Shown here: positions 32,920-42,260 of the stretch, piece after piece
How the letters are laid out: the number at the start of each line of letters is the position of its first letter
Position numbering within the stretch: the first letter of the stretch is position 1
From: Alphaproteobacteria bacterium
GTDB taxonomy: Bacteria; Pseudomonadota; Alphaproteobacteria; Acetobacterales; Acetobacteraceae
Direction: 5' to 3'
Length of the DNA stretch: 64,000 nt
NCBI GenBank assembly: GCA_020850755.1
Contig: JADZEB010000018.1
Coordinates: 62,001-126,000 of the forward strand
Made by a program: the position numbers and the translations under genes
Notes under the pieces: generated by a model
Seen by the model: the letters and a program-made list of their open reading frames with translations, nothing else
Databases searched by the model: none
Told to the model about the DNA's origin: nothing

Positions 32920-35900
32920 ATGACCACCGACCCAGCCTGCCCCAGCCTCGGCCTTGGTTTCTCGTTCCCTGACCTCTATGCGCGCGGGGGGCTGGCGCGG
33001 CTGGATGCGGCCTTCCTCGCCCGACTCGACACGGCCGATCCCGGACTGCATGCGCGCCTTCTTGCCGCCCGCGCCGCGCCGGAGGCCCTGGCGCCGCTGG
33101 CCGAGTCCAGCCTGATCCTGGAGATTGCCCCGCATCTCGACGACTTCATCGGCGCCCTGTTCGGCATTGCCGAGCAGGTCCGGGCGCTGGCCAAGGCCCA
33201 TCGCGCCGAGGCGCCTCTGGCCGAGGCCAAGCGCAACCTGGTGCAGCGTCGCGCGCTGAAGCAGATCGACGCCAGCGCGGCTGCGGCGCTCGATGGGGTG
33301 GGGCTCGCTGCGGCATTGAAGGAGGCGAGCGGCTTCGCCTCGCCCACTAGCCCGGCCGAGGAGCTGCGGCTGGCCGAACAGGCGCTCGACTGGGCCGCCG
33401 ACGAGGCCGCGCACGGTGCGGCGCTGGAGGCGTTCCTGCGCTACGCCGCCTGGGCGACGCAGACCGTGGCCGGCCGCGCGCGCCACCCGGACAGCCTTCT
33501 GTTCCGCGCCCCGCGCAAGCTCGACCCGCTGCGTCTCGTCCACACCGAGCCGGCCGAGATCCTGCCCGGCGTGACGGCCCACGCCCTGCCGGAAGCGCGG
33601 CTGCGCCGGCGCGAGGGCTTCGCGCTGACCGATCCCGGCATGGCGCTGCCGGCGGCAATCGACCAGATGCACTACTGCATCTGGTGCCACACCCAGGGCA
33701 AGGATTCCTGCTCGCGCGGCTTCGCCGACAAGAAGGCAGGCGGCTTCCGGAAAAGCCCGCTCGGCGTGACGCTGGCCGGCTGCCCGCTCGACGAGAAGAT
33801 CTCCGAGATGCACGCGGCCAAGTGCGCCGGCCACATGCTGGGCGCGCTGGCGATCATCTGCATTGACAACCCGATGCTGGCCGCCACCGGGCACCGTATC
33901 TGCAACGACTGCATGAAGGCCTGCATCTACCAGAAGCAGGACCCGGTCGATATCCCGCAGGCCGAGACGCGCATCCTGAAGGACGTGCTGGCGCTGCCCT
34001 GGGGCTTCGAGATCTACGGCCTGCTCACGCGCTGGAACCCGCTCGACCTGCGCCGGCCGCTGCCCAAGCCGCCTTCCGGCTACAAGGTGCTGGTGGTGGG
34101 GCTCGGTCCCGCCGGCTTCACGCTCGCCCACCACCTGATCAACGAGGGCCATGCGGTGGTCGCGATCGACGGGCTCAAGATCGAGCCGCTCGACCCCGCC
34201 CTGTCGGGCCGCGATGCCAACGGCAACGCTGTGCCCTTCCGCCCGGTGCGCGACATCGAGAGCCTGCGCGAGCCCTTGCAGTCGCGCGCGATGGCGGGCT
34301 TCGGCGGTGTCGCCGAGTACGGCATCACGGTGCGCTGGGACAAGAACTTCCTCAAGCTCGTGCGCCTGCTGCTGGAGCGGCGCGAGGCCTTCACCATGCT
34401 GGGCGGCGTGCGCTTCGGCGGGCAGATCACGGCCGAGGGTGCCTTCGCCGCCGGCTTCGACCACATCGCTCTCTGCCTCGGTGCGGGCAAGCCCACCGTG
34501 GTGGCGATGAAGAACGGGCTTGCGCCCGGCGTGCGGCAGGCGAGCGACTTCCTGATGGCCTTGCAGCTGACCGGGGCGGCGCGCGCCGACAGCATCGCCA
34601 ACCTGGAGCTGCGCCTGCCGGTGGTGGTGATCGGCGGCGGCCTGACCGCGATCGACACCGCCACCGAATGCCTGGCCTACTATCCGGTGCAGGTGGAGCG
34701 CTTCCTTGCCCGCTTCGAGATGCTGGCCGCCGAGCGCGGCGAGGCGGCGATCCGCGCCGGCTGGGGCCCGGCCGAGGCCGAGATCGCCGAGGAGTTCCTG
34801 GCCCATGCCCGCGCCATCCGCGCCGAGCGCATGGCCGCCGCGCACGAGGGACGGCCGGCGCGCCTCCGCGAGCTGCTGCAGGGCTGGGGTGGGGCGACGA
34901 TCGCCTATCGCCGCCGGCTGATCGACGCGCCCTCCTATACGCTCAACCACGAGGAGGTGGAGAAGGCGCTGGAGGAGGGCGTGCGCTTCGCCGAATTGCT
35001 CAACCCCGTCGCGGTCGAGCTCGATGCGCATGGCCGCGCCGCAGGGCTGCGGGTGGCCGTGCAGGTGGCCGACGCCGCCGGCAAGGCCAGCGCCACCGGC
35101 GCGGAGCACGTCCTGCCCGCGCGCGCGATCCTGGTCGCTGCCGGCACCCAGCCCAACACCGTGCTCGCGCGCGAGGATGCGGCGCATTTCGGCCTCGACG
35201 GCAAGTATTTCCGCGCCCTCGACGAGGCGGGCAACGCCGTCCAGCCGGAACGCGTGGCCAAGCCGCAGGAAACGCGCGTATTGACCGCGATCGAGCCCGA
35301 CGGCCGAGCCATCAGCTATTTCGGCGACCTGCATCCCTCCTTTGCCGGCAATGTGGTCAAGGCGATGGCAAGCGCCAAGCGCGGCTACCCGGTGATCGGA
35401 CGCATGCTCGTGCGCCGTGCGCCCACACCCGTCGCCCCCGAGGCGCTGGCGGCGGCCATGCACCGCGACCTCTCCGCGCGCGTGCATGCCGTGCAACGCC
35501 TCGCCCCCGGCATCGTCGAGGTGGTGGTCGAGGCGCCGGCCGCCGCGCGCGCCTTCCGTCCCGGCCAGTTCTTCCGCCTGCAGAATTTCGAGGCGCTGGC
35601 CCCGGGCGGCGCCGACGGCGCGCGGCTGGCGATGGAGGGCCTCGCCATGACCGGCGCCTGGGTCGACCAGAAGCGCGGACTGGTGGCGGTGATCGCGCTG
35701 GAGATGGGCGGCAGTTCCGATCTCTGCGCGCATCTTCGCCCTGGCGAGCCTGTGGTGCTGATGGGACCGACCGGCACCGCGACCGAGATCGCGGCAGGCG
35801 AGACGGTGCTGCTGGTCGGCGGCGGACTCGGCAACGCGGTGCTGTTCTCGATCGGCGCGGCGTTCCGCGCCGCCGGCTCGCGCGTGCTCTATTTCGCCGG

Positions 35901-36459
35901 CTATCGGCGCATGCGGGACCGCTACCATGTCGCGCGGATCGAGGCCGCCGCCGACCAGGTGGTGTGGGCCTGCGACGAGGCGCCGGGCTTCGCCCCGAGC
36001 CCATCGCGGCCCCAGGATGCGAGCTTCGCCGGCAACATGCTGGCCGCGCTCCTGGCCTATGCCGAGGGGCGGATCGGCGCCGGCGGCATTCCGCTCGGCG
36101 CGGTCGATCGCGTGGTCTGCATCGGCTCGGACGGGCTGATGGGCGCGGTGGCCAAGGCGCGCCACACGATCCTTGCGCCGCACCTGAAGCCGGACCATAT
36201 CGCCATCGGATCGATCAACTCGCCGATGCAGTGCATGATGAAGGAAGTCTGCGCCCAGTGCCTGCAGGTGCATCGCGACCCTGCCACCGGGGCGGAAAGC
36301 GTGGTGTTCTCCTGCTTCAACCAGGACCAGCCGCTCGACCTGGTGGATTTCGCCAACCTCCATGACCGCTTGTCGCAGAACGCGACCCAGGAGAAGCTGA
36401 CCGCGCATTGGATCGACCGCGCGCTGAGAAGCCTCGCGTTGCGCGGGGCCGCGGAGTAG
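32920..36459 (+). CDS. Large fused FAD/NAD(P) and iron-sulfur oxidoreductase (GltD-like plus PyrK-like)
   Basis: 1179 residues. Residues 1-240 are helical and unrecognised. Residues 250-340 hold many cysteines: CIWCHTQGKDSC, then single Cys near 288 and 299, then CNDCMKAC near 328-335, fit for iron-sulfur clusters. A GltD-like disulfide-oxidoreductase part follows, with dinucleotide sites VVGLGPAGFTLAHHL (near 391) and VVIGGGLTAIDTATE (near 568). From about 846 there is a ferredoxin-reductase module (FRPGQFFRLQNF, LLVGGGLGNAVLFSIG). The C terminus has C-x4-C-x2-C-x17-C (near 1105-1131) like PyrK. Probable cytosolic electron-transfer enzyme from NAD(P)H to an unknown acceptor. In-frame ATGs upstream exist, but the residues before MTTDPACP look non-coding. 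Confidence 0.82.
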   Translation: MTTDPACPSLGLGFSFPDLYARGGLARLDAAFLARLDTADPGLHARLLAARAAPEALAPLAESSLILEIAPHLDDFIGALFGIAEQVRALAKAHRAEAPLAEAKRNLVQRRALKQIDASAAAALDGVGLAAALKEASGFASPTSPAEELRLAEQALDWAADEAAHGAALEAFLRYAAWATQTVAGRARHPDSLLFRAPRKLDPLRLVHTEPAEILPGVTAHALPEARLRRREGFALTDPGMALPAAIDQMHYCIWCHTQGKDSCSRGFADKKAGGFRKSPLGVTLAGCPLDEKISEMHAAKCAGHMLGALAIICIDNPMLAATGHRICNDCMKACIYQKQDPVDIPQAETRILKDVLALPWGFEIYGLLTRWNPLDLRRPLPKPPSGYKVLVVGLGPAGFTLAHHLINEGHAVVAIDGLKIEPLDPALSGRDANGNAVPFRPVRDIESLREPLQSRAMAGFGGVAEYGITVRWDKNFLKLVRLLLERREAFTMLGGVRFGGQITAEGAFAAGFDHIALCLGAGKPTVVAMKNGLAPGVRQASDFLMALQLTGAARADSIANLELRLPVVVIGGGLTAIDTATECLAYYPVQVERFLARFEMLAAERGEAAIRAGWGPAEAEIAEEFLAHARAIRAERMAAAHEGRPARLRELLQGWGGATIAYRRRLIDAPSYTLNHEEVEKALEEGVRFAELLNPVAVELDAHGRAAGLRVAVQVADAAGKASATGAEHVLPARAILVAAGTQPNTVLAREDAAHFGLDGKYFRALDEAGNAVQPERVAKPQETRVLTAIEPDGRAISYFGDLHPSFAGNVVKAMASAKRGYPVIGRMLVRRAPTPVAPEALAAAMHRDLSARVHAVQRLAPGIVEVVVEAPAAARAFRPGQFFRLQNFEALAPGGADGARLAMEGLAMTGAWVDQKRGLVAVIALEMGGSSDLCAHLRPGEPVVLMGPTGTATEIAAGETVLLVGGGLGNAVLFSIGAAFRAAGSRVLYFAGYRRMRDRYHVARIEAAADQVVWACDEAPGFAPSPSRPQDASFAGNMLAALLAYAEGRIGAGGIPLGAVDRVVCIGSDGLMGAVAKARHTILAPHLKPDHIAIGSINSPMQCMMKEVCAQCLQVHRDPATGAESVVFSCFNQDQPLDLVDFANLHDRLSQNATQEKLTAHWIDRALRSLALRGAAE

Positions 36460-36527
36460 CGGGGGCGATGGTACGGCGGCCGCCGTCGGCCGATCGAGTG
36501 AACCACAGGACAGGAAGGAACCCAGCC

Positions 36528-37739
36528 ATGCCGGGACGTCGTTCGCTTCTCAAGGGGGGGCTCGCGGCCGCCGGCCTGCTCGGCATGCCCGGCGTGCTGC
36601 GCGCGCAGGCCGCGCCGATCCGTCTGGGCGACCTCAACAGCTACACCACCTTCGCTGCCTTCACCCTGCCCTATCGCGACGGGCTGATCCTGGCGGTGGA
36701 GGAGATCAACGCCGCGGGCGGCATTCTCGGCCGGCGGCTCGAACTGGTCAGCCGCGACGATGGCGGCCAGCCCGGCAGCGCCGTGACGGTGGCCAACGAA
36801 CTGATCCAGCGCGAGCGCGCGGTGATGCTGGTGGGCACCATCCTGTCCAACATCGGCCTTGCCGTGGCCGATGTGGCGGCGCGCCGGCGCATTCCATTCC
36901 TCGCCTCCGAGCCGCTGACCGACACGATCGTCTGGCAGAACGGCAACCGCTACACCTTCCGCCTGCGCCCCGGCACCTATGTGCAGTCGGCCATGCTGGC
37001 CGAGGAGGCGGCGAAGCTGCCGGCCAGGCGCTGGGCGGTGATCGCGCCCAACTACGAATACGGCCAAAGCGCGGTGCGCGCCTTCCGCGAGCAGCTGCTG
37101 AAGCGCCGCCCGGATGTGAGCTTCGTCGTCGAGCAGTGGCCGGCGCTCGGCCGCATCGAGGCGGGGCCGACGCTCCAGGCCGTTCTCTCCGCCCAGCCCG
37201 ACGCGCTGTTCAACGTGACTTTCGGGCCGGACCTGATCAACCTCGCGCGCGAGGGCAATGCGCGCGGGGCGTGGCGCAACCTGCCGGTGGTCAGTCTGCT
37301 GACCGGCGAGCCGGAATGGGGCGATCCGCTCGGCGCCGAGATGCCGGAAGGCTGGATCGTCACCGGCTACCCCTACCAGTATCTCGACACGCCCGCGCAC
37401 AACCGCTTCCGCGACGCCTATCAGCGCCGCTTCAACACCTATCCGCGCATGGGCAGCGTGGTGGGGCATGCCACCGGCTACACGGTCGCGGCAGCGATCA
37501 CCAAGGCCGGCAACACCGAGCCCGACGCGATCCTGGCCGCCATGTCGGGCCTGTCGATCGATACGCCGATCGGGCCGATCACCTATCGCCGCGCCGACCA
37601 GCAGAGCACGATGGGCACCTGGGTCGGGCGCACCGCCGTGCGCGACGGCAAGGGCGTGATGACCGATTTCCGCTTCGGCGACGGCGCCGCCTACCTGCCC
37701 CCGGAGGAGGAGGCGCGCCGCCTTCGCCCGGCCGGCTAG
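36528..37739 (+). CDS. ABC transporter substrate-binding protein (branched-chain amino acid/amide type)
   Basis: 403 residues. A Tat-like signal (RRSLLKGGLAAAGLLG, cleavage near LRAQA) is followed by the periplasmic binding fold of the LivK/AmiC family: IRLGDLNSYTTFAAFTLPYRDGLILAVEEINAAGGILGRRLEL, then the VGTILSNIGLAVADVA segment. A GGAAGGAACC ribosome site precedes the ATG. It starts the transport set with the fused permease and one ATPase downstream. The ligand is not determinable; amino acids, amides and aromatic acids are all used by this family. Confidence 0.9.
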   Translation: MPGRRSLLKGGLAAAGLLGMPGVLRAQAAPIRLGDLNSYTTFAAFTLPYRDGLILAVEEINAAGGILGRRLELVSRDDGGQPGSAVTVANELIQRERAVMLVGTILSNIGLAVADVAARRRIPFLASEPLTDTIVWQNGNRYTFRLRPGTYVQSAMLAEEAAKLPARRWAVIAPNYEYGQSAVRAFREQLLKRRPDVSFVVEQWPALGRIEAGPTLQAVLSAQPDALFNVTFGPDLINLAREGNARGAWRNLPVVSLLTGEPEWGDPLGAEMPEGWIVTGYPYQYLDTPAHNRFRDAYQRRFNTYPRMGSVVGHATGYTVAAAITKAGNTEPDAILAAMSGLSIDTPIGPITYRRADQQSTMGTWVGRTAVRDGKGVMTDFRFGDGAAYLPPEEEARRLRPAG

Positions 37740-37843
37740 GGCGCGTGGCGTCCTGCGACCCTTGACACAGGGCGCACTGCCGGCAACCTGCCGCGACGAC
37801 ACGCGGCGGCGCGCCTCGCGCCGCTGATCCCTGGGGCCGCGCG

Positions 37844-39712
37844 GTGGATGTCATCCTGATCCAGGCGCTGAACGGGCTGGCCGCCTCCGCCGCCCTGTTC
37901 CTGCTCGCCGCGGGCTTGAGCCTGATCTTCGGCGTAACGCGCGTGGTGAACTTCGCCCATGGCAGCTTCGCCATGCTGGGCGCCTATCTCGCCTGGTGGC
38001 TGACCAGCACGCTTGCGCCCGGGCTGGGCGGATTCGGCTTCTGGGTTGGCATCCTGTTCGCGGCGCTGGCGGTGGGCCTGATCGCGGCGGCGGTGGAGAT
38101 CCTGCTGCTGCGCCGCCTTTATGGCGCGCCCGAGCTGTTCCAGCTGCTTGCCACCTTCGCGCTCGTGCTGGTGATCGCCGATCTCGCACTGCTCTGGTAC
38201 GGACCGGAGCAGCGCGTGGGTCCGCGCGCGCCCGGCCTTGCCGGCGGTGTCGCGGTGCCGGGCGGCGTCGTGCCCGCCTACGACATCGTGCTGATGGGTC
38301 TCGGCCCCGCCGTCCTCGGCCTGTTGCAGCTCCTGCTCCAGCGCACGCGCTTCGGCATGCTGATCCGCGCCGCGACCGAGAACCGCGCCCTGGTGGCCGC
38401 CTTCGGCATCGACCAGCGCCGGCTGTTCACGGCTGTTTTCGCGCTCGGCAGCGGGCTTGCCGGTCTGGCCGGGGCATTGATGGCGCCGCGCGCGACCGTG
38501 CATCTCGGCCTCGATCTTTCGCTGATCGTCGAGGCTTTCGTCGTCGTGGTCATCGGCGGGCTGGGCAGCGTGCCGGGTGCGTTCCTGGGCGCGCTACTGA
38601 TCGGGCAGGTGCATGCCTTCGGCATCGTGCTGTTCCCCTCGATCACGCTGGTGGTGGTGTTCCTGGTCATGGCGGCGGTGCTGGTGGTGCGCCCGCACGG
38701 GCTCCTGGGCGCGCCCGAGGATGGCGGACCGGCGCCGGGTGCGGCCGGCGGCCTGCCTGCCGCGCCGCTTGTCCCGCCGCGCGCGGCCGACATCCCGTTC
38801 TGGCTTGGCGGCATCGCGCTCCTTGCCGCCGCGCCGCTCCTGCTTGGCGGCTTCGAGATCGAGGTGCTGTCCGAGGTGGCGATCGATGCGCTGATCGCCG
38901 CCTCGCTCCAGTTCCTCACCGGGCTCGGCGGCATCGTCTCCTTCGGCCATGCCTGCTATGTCGGGCTCGGTGCCTATGCGGTGGCGCTGTCCGTCAAGCA
39001 GGCGGGCTTCGGCATGCTGGCCGCCCTCGCGCTCGCGCCGCTGGCCGGGCTTGCCGGCGGGGCGATCTTCGGTGCGCTCTGCGTGCGGCTGTCGGGCGTC
39101 TATCGTGCCATGCTGACACTGGCCTGCGCGCAGATCGTCTATGCGATCGCCCACCAGTGGACCGACGTCACGGGCGGCGACAACGGCATCCTCGGCATCT
39201 GGCCCGACCGCTGGGCCGGGGAGCCGGCGCGCTACTGGTGGCTGGTGCTGGCGATCGTCGCGCCCGCGCTCTGGTTCCTGCGTCGTGTCGCGCACGCGCC
39301 CTTCGGGCTCTCCTTGCGCGCGCTGCGCGACAGCCCGCGCCGGGCCGAGGCGATCGGGCTCTGGCTCTATGGCCGGCAATGGGCGGCCTTCGCGCTCGCC
39401 GGCGGGGCGGCGGGGCTGGCGGGCGGGCTGCTCGCCTTCCTGAAAGGCACGGTGTTCCCGGAAAGCCTCGGCATCCCGGTCTCGGTCGAGGCGCTGGCGA
39501 TGATGCTGCTCGGCGGCGTCAACAGCCTGAACGGCCCGATCCTGGGTGCCGCCGCCTTCCGCGGCCTGCGCGTCTTCGTCGCCGCCGAGACCGATCTCTG
39601 GCGCCTGGTCCTGGGCGGCGTGCTGATCGCACTCTGCCTCGCCTTCCCCGAGGGGCTGGCAGGCGCCGGCGCCCGGCTGACGCGCCGGCTGCGCGCGGAG
39701 CGCGGGCGATGA
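37844..39712 (+). CDS. Fused LivH-LivM-type ABC permease
   Basis: 622 residues from a GTG start. Residues 1-285 are LivH-like (ALNGLAASAALFLLAAGLSLIFGVTRVVNFAHG at the start, VIGGLGSVPGAFLGALLIG near 240). A proline/alanine linker at about 290-320 leads to a LivM-like half (FLTGLGGIVSFGHACYVGLGAYAV near 355, RALRDSPRRAEAIG coupling loop, and LLGGVNSLNGPILGAA). Both permease subunits in one chain give a complete inner-membrane channel. The stop overlaps the ATPase start (ATGA). Confidence 0.92.
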   Translation: MDVILIQALNGLAASAALFLLAAGLSLIFGVTRVVNFAHGSFAMLGAYLAWWLTSTLAPGLGGFGFWVGILFAALAVGLIAAAVEILLLRRLYGAPELFQLLATFALVLVIADLALLWYGPEQRVGPRAPGLAGGVAVPGGVVPAYDIVLMGLGPAVLGLLQLLLQRTRFGMLIRAATENRALVAAFGIDQRRLFTAVFALGSGLAGLAGALMAPRATVHLGLDLSLIVEAFVVVVIGGLGSVPGAFLGALLIGQVHAFGIVLFPSITLVVVFLVMAAVLVVRPHGLLGAPEDGGPAPGAAGGLPAAPLVPPRAADIPFWLGGIALLAAAPLLLGGFEIEVLSEVAIDALIAASLQFLTGLGGIVSFGHACYVGLGAYAVALSVKQAGFGMLAALALAPLAGLAGGAIFGALCVRLSGVYRAMLTLACAQIVYAIAHQWTDVTGGDNGILGIWPDRWAGEPARYWWLVLAIVAPALWFLRRVAHAPFGLSLRALRDSPRRAEAIGLWLYGRQWAAFALAGGAAGLAGGLLAFLKGTVFPESLGIPVSVEALAMMLLGGVNSLNGPILGAAAFRGLRVFVAAETDLWRLVLGGVLIALCLAFPEGLAGAGARLTRRLRAERGR

Positions 39713-40485
39713 GCGGTGCGGTCCCGCTGCTCTCGGCCGAGGGGCTGGCCAAGGCCTTCGGCGGCGTGCGCGCCGTCGATCGCGTGAGCTTCGCGCTCGC
39801 GCCCGGCGAGATGCTGGCGCTGATCGGCCCCAACGGTGCCGGCAAGACCACCTGCTTCAACCTGGTGTCCGGGCAGATGCGCGCCGATGCCGGCACGGTG
39901 CGGCTCGGTGGCGTGGCACTGGACGGATTGCCGGCGCGGCGGATCGCACGGCTCGGGCTCGCCCGCACCTTCCAGATCGCGGCGGTATGCGCCTCGCTGA
40001 CGGTGGCCGAGAACATCCAGATCGCGCTGATGGCGCACGCCGGGCTTGCAGTGAGCCTGGTTGCGCAGGCACGCCGGCGTCTGCGCGCCGAGGCCGATGC
40101 CCTGCTCGGCCGCCTCGGGCTTGCCGCCCTGGCCGAAATGCCCTGCGGGGCGCTCGCCTATGGCGATGTGAAGCGGGTCGAGCTGGCGGCGGCGCTCGCC
40201 ACGGCTCCGCGCATCCTGTTGATGGACGAGCCCACCGCCGGCATGGCCCCGGCCGAGCGTGGCGCGCTGATGGCGCATATCCGCACCGAGGCGAAGGCGG
40301 CCGGGCTTGGCGTGCTGTTCACCGAGCACGATATGGACGCGGTGTTCGGCCATGCCGACCGCGTGCTGGTGATGGATCGCGGCCGGTTGATCGCCGACGG
40401 CCCACCCGAGGCGGTGCGGACCGATGCACGGGTGCGCGCCGTCTATCTGGGCGAGGACGAGCCGACGCAGCCCGGTGCGGCGTGA
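39709..40485 (+). CDS. LivG-type ABC transporter ATPase
   Basis: 258 residues. Walker A GPNGAGKTT near residue 40, the GLARTFQIAAVCASLTVAENI segment, a signature region LAYGDVKRVELAAAL, Walker B ILLMDEPTAGM and switch His in FTEHDMD. LAYGD in place of LSGGQ is in line with the LPYG form of this family. Usually LivG works with LivF; no second ATPase follows in this window, so a homodimer or a distant livF is implied. Confidence 0.92.
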   Translation: MSGAVPLLSAEGLAKAFGGVRAVDRVSFALAPGEMLALIGPNGAGKTTCFNLVSGQMRADAGTVRLGGVALDGLPARRIARLGLARTFQIAAVCASLTVAENIQIALMAHAGLAVSLVAQARRRLRAEADALLGRLGLAALAEMPCGALAYGDVKRVELAAALATAPRILLMDEPTAGMAPAERGALMAHIRTEAKAAGLGVLFTEHDMDAVFGHADRVLVMDRGRLIADGPPEAVRTDARVRAVYLGEDEPTQPGAA

Positions 40486-40604
40486 GGTGTGATGCCAGGC
40501 CCCCGCGCTTGCCGCGGCACGGCGGCGGGTGCTAAGTGCGGCTTCTTCTCGCGGCGCGATCCGAGCCGCGCGCGCCGTTCCGTTGCGGGTCCCGGACCCT
40601 TTGC

Positions 40605-41492
40605 ATGACCCCTTCCTCGCCTGACCTCCCCGCCGATCCGCGCGCCGCCGCGCCACAAGACGCGGCACCGGCGCCGCGTATCTCGGTCGTCGTGCCGGTG
40701 CGCAACGAGGCCGACAACATCCTGCCGCTGATAGCGGAGATCGCGGCGGCGCTGGGCCCGGTCTGCACCTACGAGATCGTCTATGTCGATGACGGCTCGA
40801 CCGACGCTACGCCCGAGCGCCTGGCCGAGGCGGCGGGGCTGCACCCGGAACTGGTGCGCCTGCGCCATCGTGCCAGCTGCGGGCAGAGTGCCGCGATCGT
40901 CAGCGGTGCGCGCGTCGCGCGCGGGCATTGGATCGCCACCATCGATGGCGACGGCCAGAACGATCCGGCTGACATTCCCGCTCTGCTCGCACGCGCCGAG
41001 GCCGAGGAGGCGGCGCGCGCGCGAGAGATGGCCGAGGCGCTGGTCCCGCCCGGCCCCGTGCTGGTCGCGGGCTGGCGGCAGAAGCGCAAGGATACCTGGG
41101 TGAAGCGCCGCGTCTCGCGTATCGCCAACGGCATCCGGGCGCGGCTCCTGCGCGACCGCACGCCGGACACGGGGTGCGGACTGAAGGTGTTCCGCGCCGA
41201 GGCGTTCCGCGCCCTGCCGCATTTCGACCATATGCACCGCTACCTTCCGGCGCTGTTCCTGCGCGCGGGCGGGCATGTCGTCAGCGTGCCGGTGAACCAC
41301 CGCCCGCGCGAGCGCGGCAGGTCGAACTATGGCGTGCTCGACCGGCTGTGGGTCGGCATCTTCGACCTGGTCGGCGTGATGTGGCTGATGCGGCGCGGCA
41401 GGCGTGCGCTGCTGGCGCCGGTGCCGCCGCCCAAGGGGCCAGCGACAACCGAGGCCGGCGAGCGGGGCGGGCAGGGCGCCCGGCGCGGCTGA
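40605..41492 (+). CDS. Glycosyltransferase family 2 (polyprenyl-phosphate glycosyltransferase-like)
   Basis: 295 residues. GT-A motifs: ISVVVPVRNEADNI near residue 27, YVDDGSTDAT, and the metal DxD in TIDGDGQNDP near 120. DTGCGLKVFRAEAF near 205 and the RERGRSNYG segment near 260 are typical of dolichyl/undecaprenyl-phosphate sugar transferases (DPM1/ArnC-like). Only one weak hydrophobic stretch lies near the C terminus, so it is probably peripheral. The sugar and acceptor are unknown. The next gene encodes a membrane protein of the VTT family. Confidence 0.88.
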   Translation: MTPSSPDLPADPRAAAPQDAAPAPRISVVVPVRNEADNILPLIAEIAAALGPVCTYEIVYVDDGSTDATPERLAEAAGLHPELVRLRHRASCGQSAAIVSGARVARGHWIATIDGDGQNDPADIPALLARAEAEEAARAREMAEALVPPGPVLVAGWRQKRKDTWVKRRVSRIANGIRARLLRDRTPDTGCGLKVFRAEAFRALPHFDHMHRYLPALFLRAGGHVVSVPVNHRPRERGRSNYGVLDRLWVGIFDLVGVMWLMRRGRRALLAPVPPPKGPATTEAGERGGQGARRG

Positions 41493-41493
41493 G

Positions 41494-42219
41494 ATGGCGC
41501 TGCGGGCGATGCGCAAGGGCACGATCTGGCGCGCGCTGGTTCTTGCTGCCGGCCTGGTCGCGGCGGCGCTGCTGGTGCGCCTGGCGCGCGATGCCGGGCT
41601 GCTCGATACCGGCTGGGTCGATGGCTGGGTGCGCGGCCAGGGCTGGCAGGGCCGGCTGGTCTTTCTCGCCGTGACGGCGGCAAGCACCGGCATCGGCGTG
41701 CCGCGCCAGGCGCTGGCCCTGCTCGGCGGCTATGCCTTCGGTGTGGTCGAGGGCGTGGCGCTGGCCTTGCTTGGCACGCTGATCGGCGCGGCAGGCGCCT
41801 TCGGCTATGCGCGCTGGGCGGCGCGCGCGGCGCTTTCCGCCCGCTACGGGCGGCGGCTGGCGCGGGCCGACCGCTTCCTGGCCGAGAACCCCTTCACCGC
41901 CGTCCTGATCGTGCGCCTGCTGCCGGTGGGCGCCAATGTGGTGACGAACGTGCTGGCCGGCCTTTCGGCCATGCCGCTATTGCCGTTCCTGGCCGGCTCG
42001 GCCCTCGGCTATGTGCCGCAGACGGTGGTGTTCGCATTGCTTGGCAAGGGCGTGCGCGTCGATGGCTATGTGCAGCTTGGCCTGGCCGCGGCCCTGTTCC
42101 TGGCCTCGACCGTGCTGGCCTATGCCCTCTATCGCCGCAACCGCCAGGCGGCGGCGGTGGCCGAGGAGGCCGAGAATGGCGAGCCGGCGCCCGCCCCTCC
42201 CCATGACGGTCCGGGCTAA
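41494..42219 (+). CDS. VTT-domain (TVP38/TMEM64/DedA-like) membrane protein
   Basis: 241 residues, five or six hydrophobic segments. The VTT core is visible: GIGVPRQALALLGGYAFGVVEGVALALLGTLIGAAGAFGYARWAAR at about 65-110, then ADRFLAENPFTAVLIVRLLPVGANVVTNVLAG near 130-160. The VTT superfamily includes lipid scramblases and undecaprenyl-phosphate flippases. Placed directly behind a polyprenyl-phosphate-type glycosyltransferase, a lipid-carrier role is plausible (inference). Starts one base after the previous stop. Confidence 0.85.
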   Translation: MALRAMRKGTIWRALVLAAGLVAAALLVRLARDAGLLDTGWVDGWVRGQGWQGRLVFLAVTAASTGIGVPRQALALLGGYAFGVVEGVALALLGTLIGAAGAFGYARWAARAALSARYGRRLARADRFLAENPFTAVLIVRLLPVGANVVTNVLAGLSAMPLLPFLAGSALGYVPQTVVFALLGKGVRVDGYVQLGLAAALFLASTVLAYALYRRNRQAAAVAEEAENGEPAPAPPHDGPG

Positions 42220-42260
42220 ACGACAGGCCTTCCGGCCCTGCGCGCAGCCGGTGCTCCGGG

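Noticed and set aside
32824..36408. 1194-residue open frame opposite the fused oxidoreductase
   Set aside because: Low-complexity His/Gly/Arg-rich translation without domains; the plus-strand gene carries all recognisable motifs.
39709..40485. Loss of function of LivG because LSGGQ is absent
   Set aside because: The family normally has an LPYG-type signature; LAYGD with intact Walker motifs is within its range.
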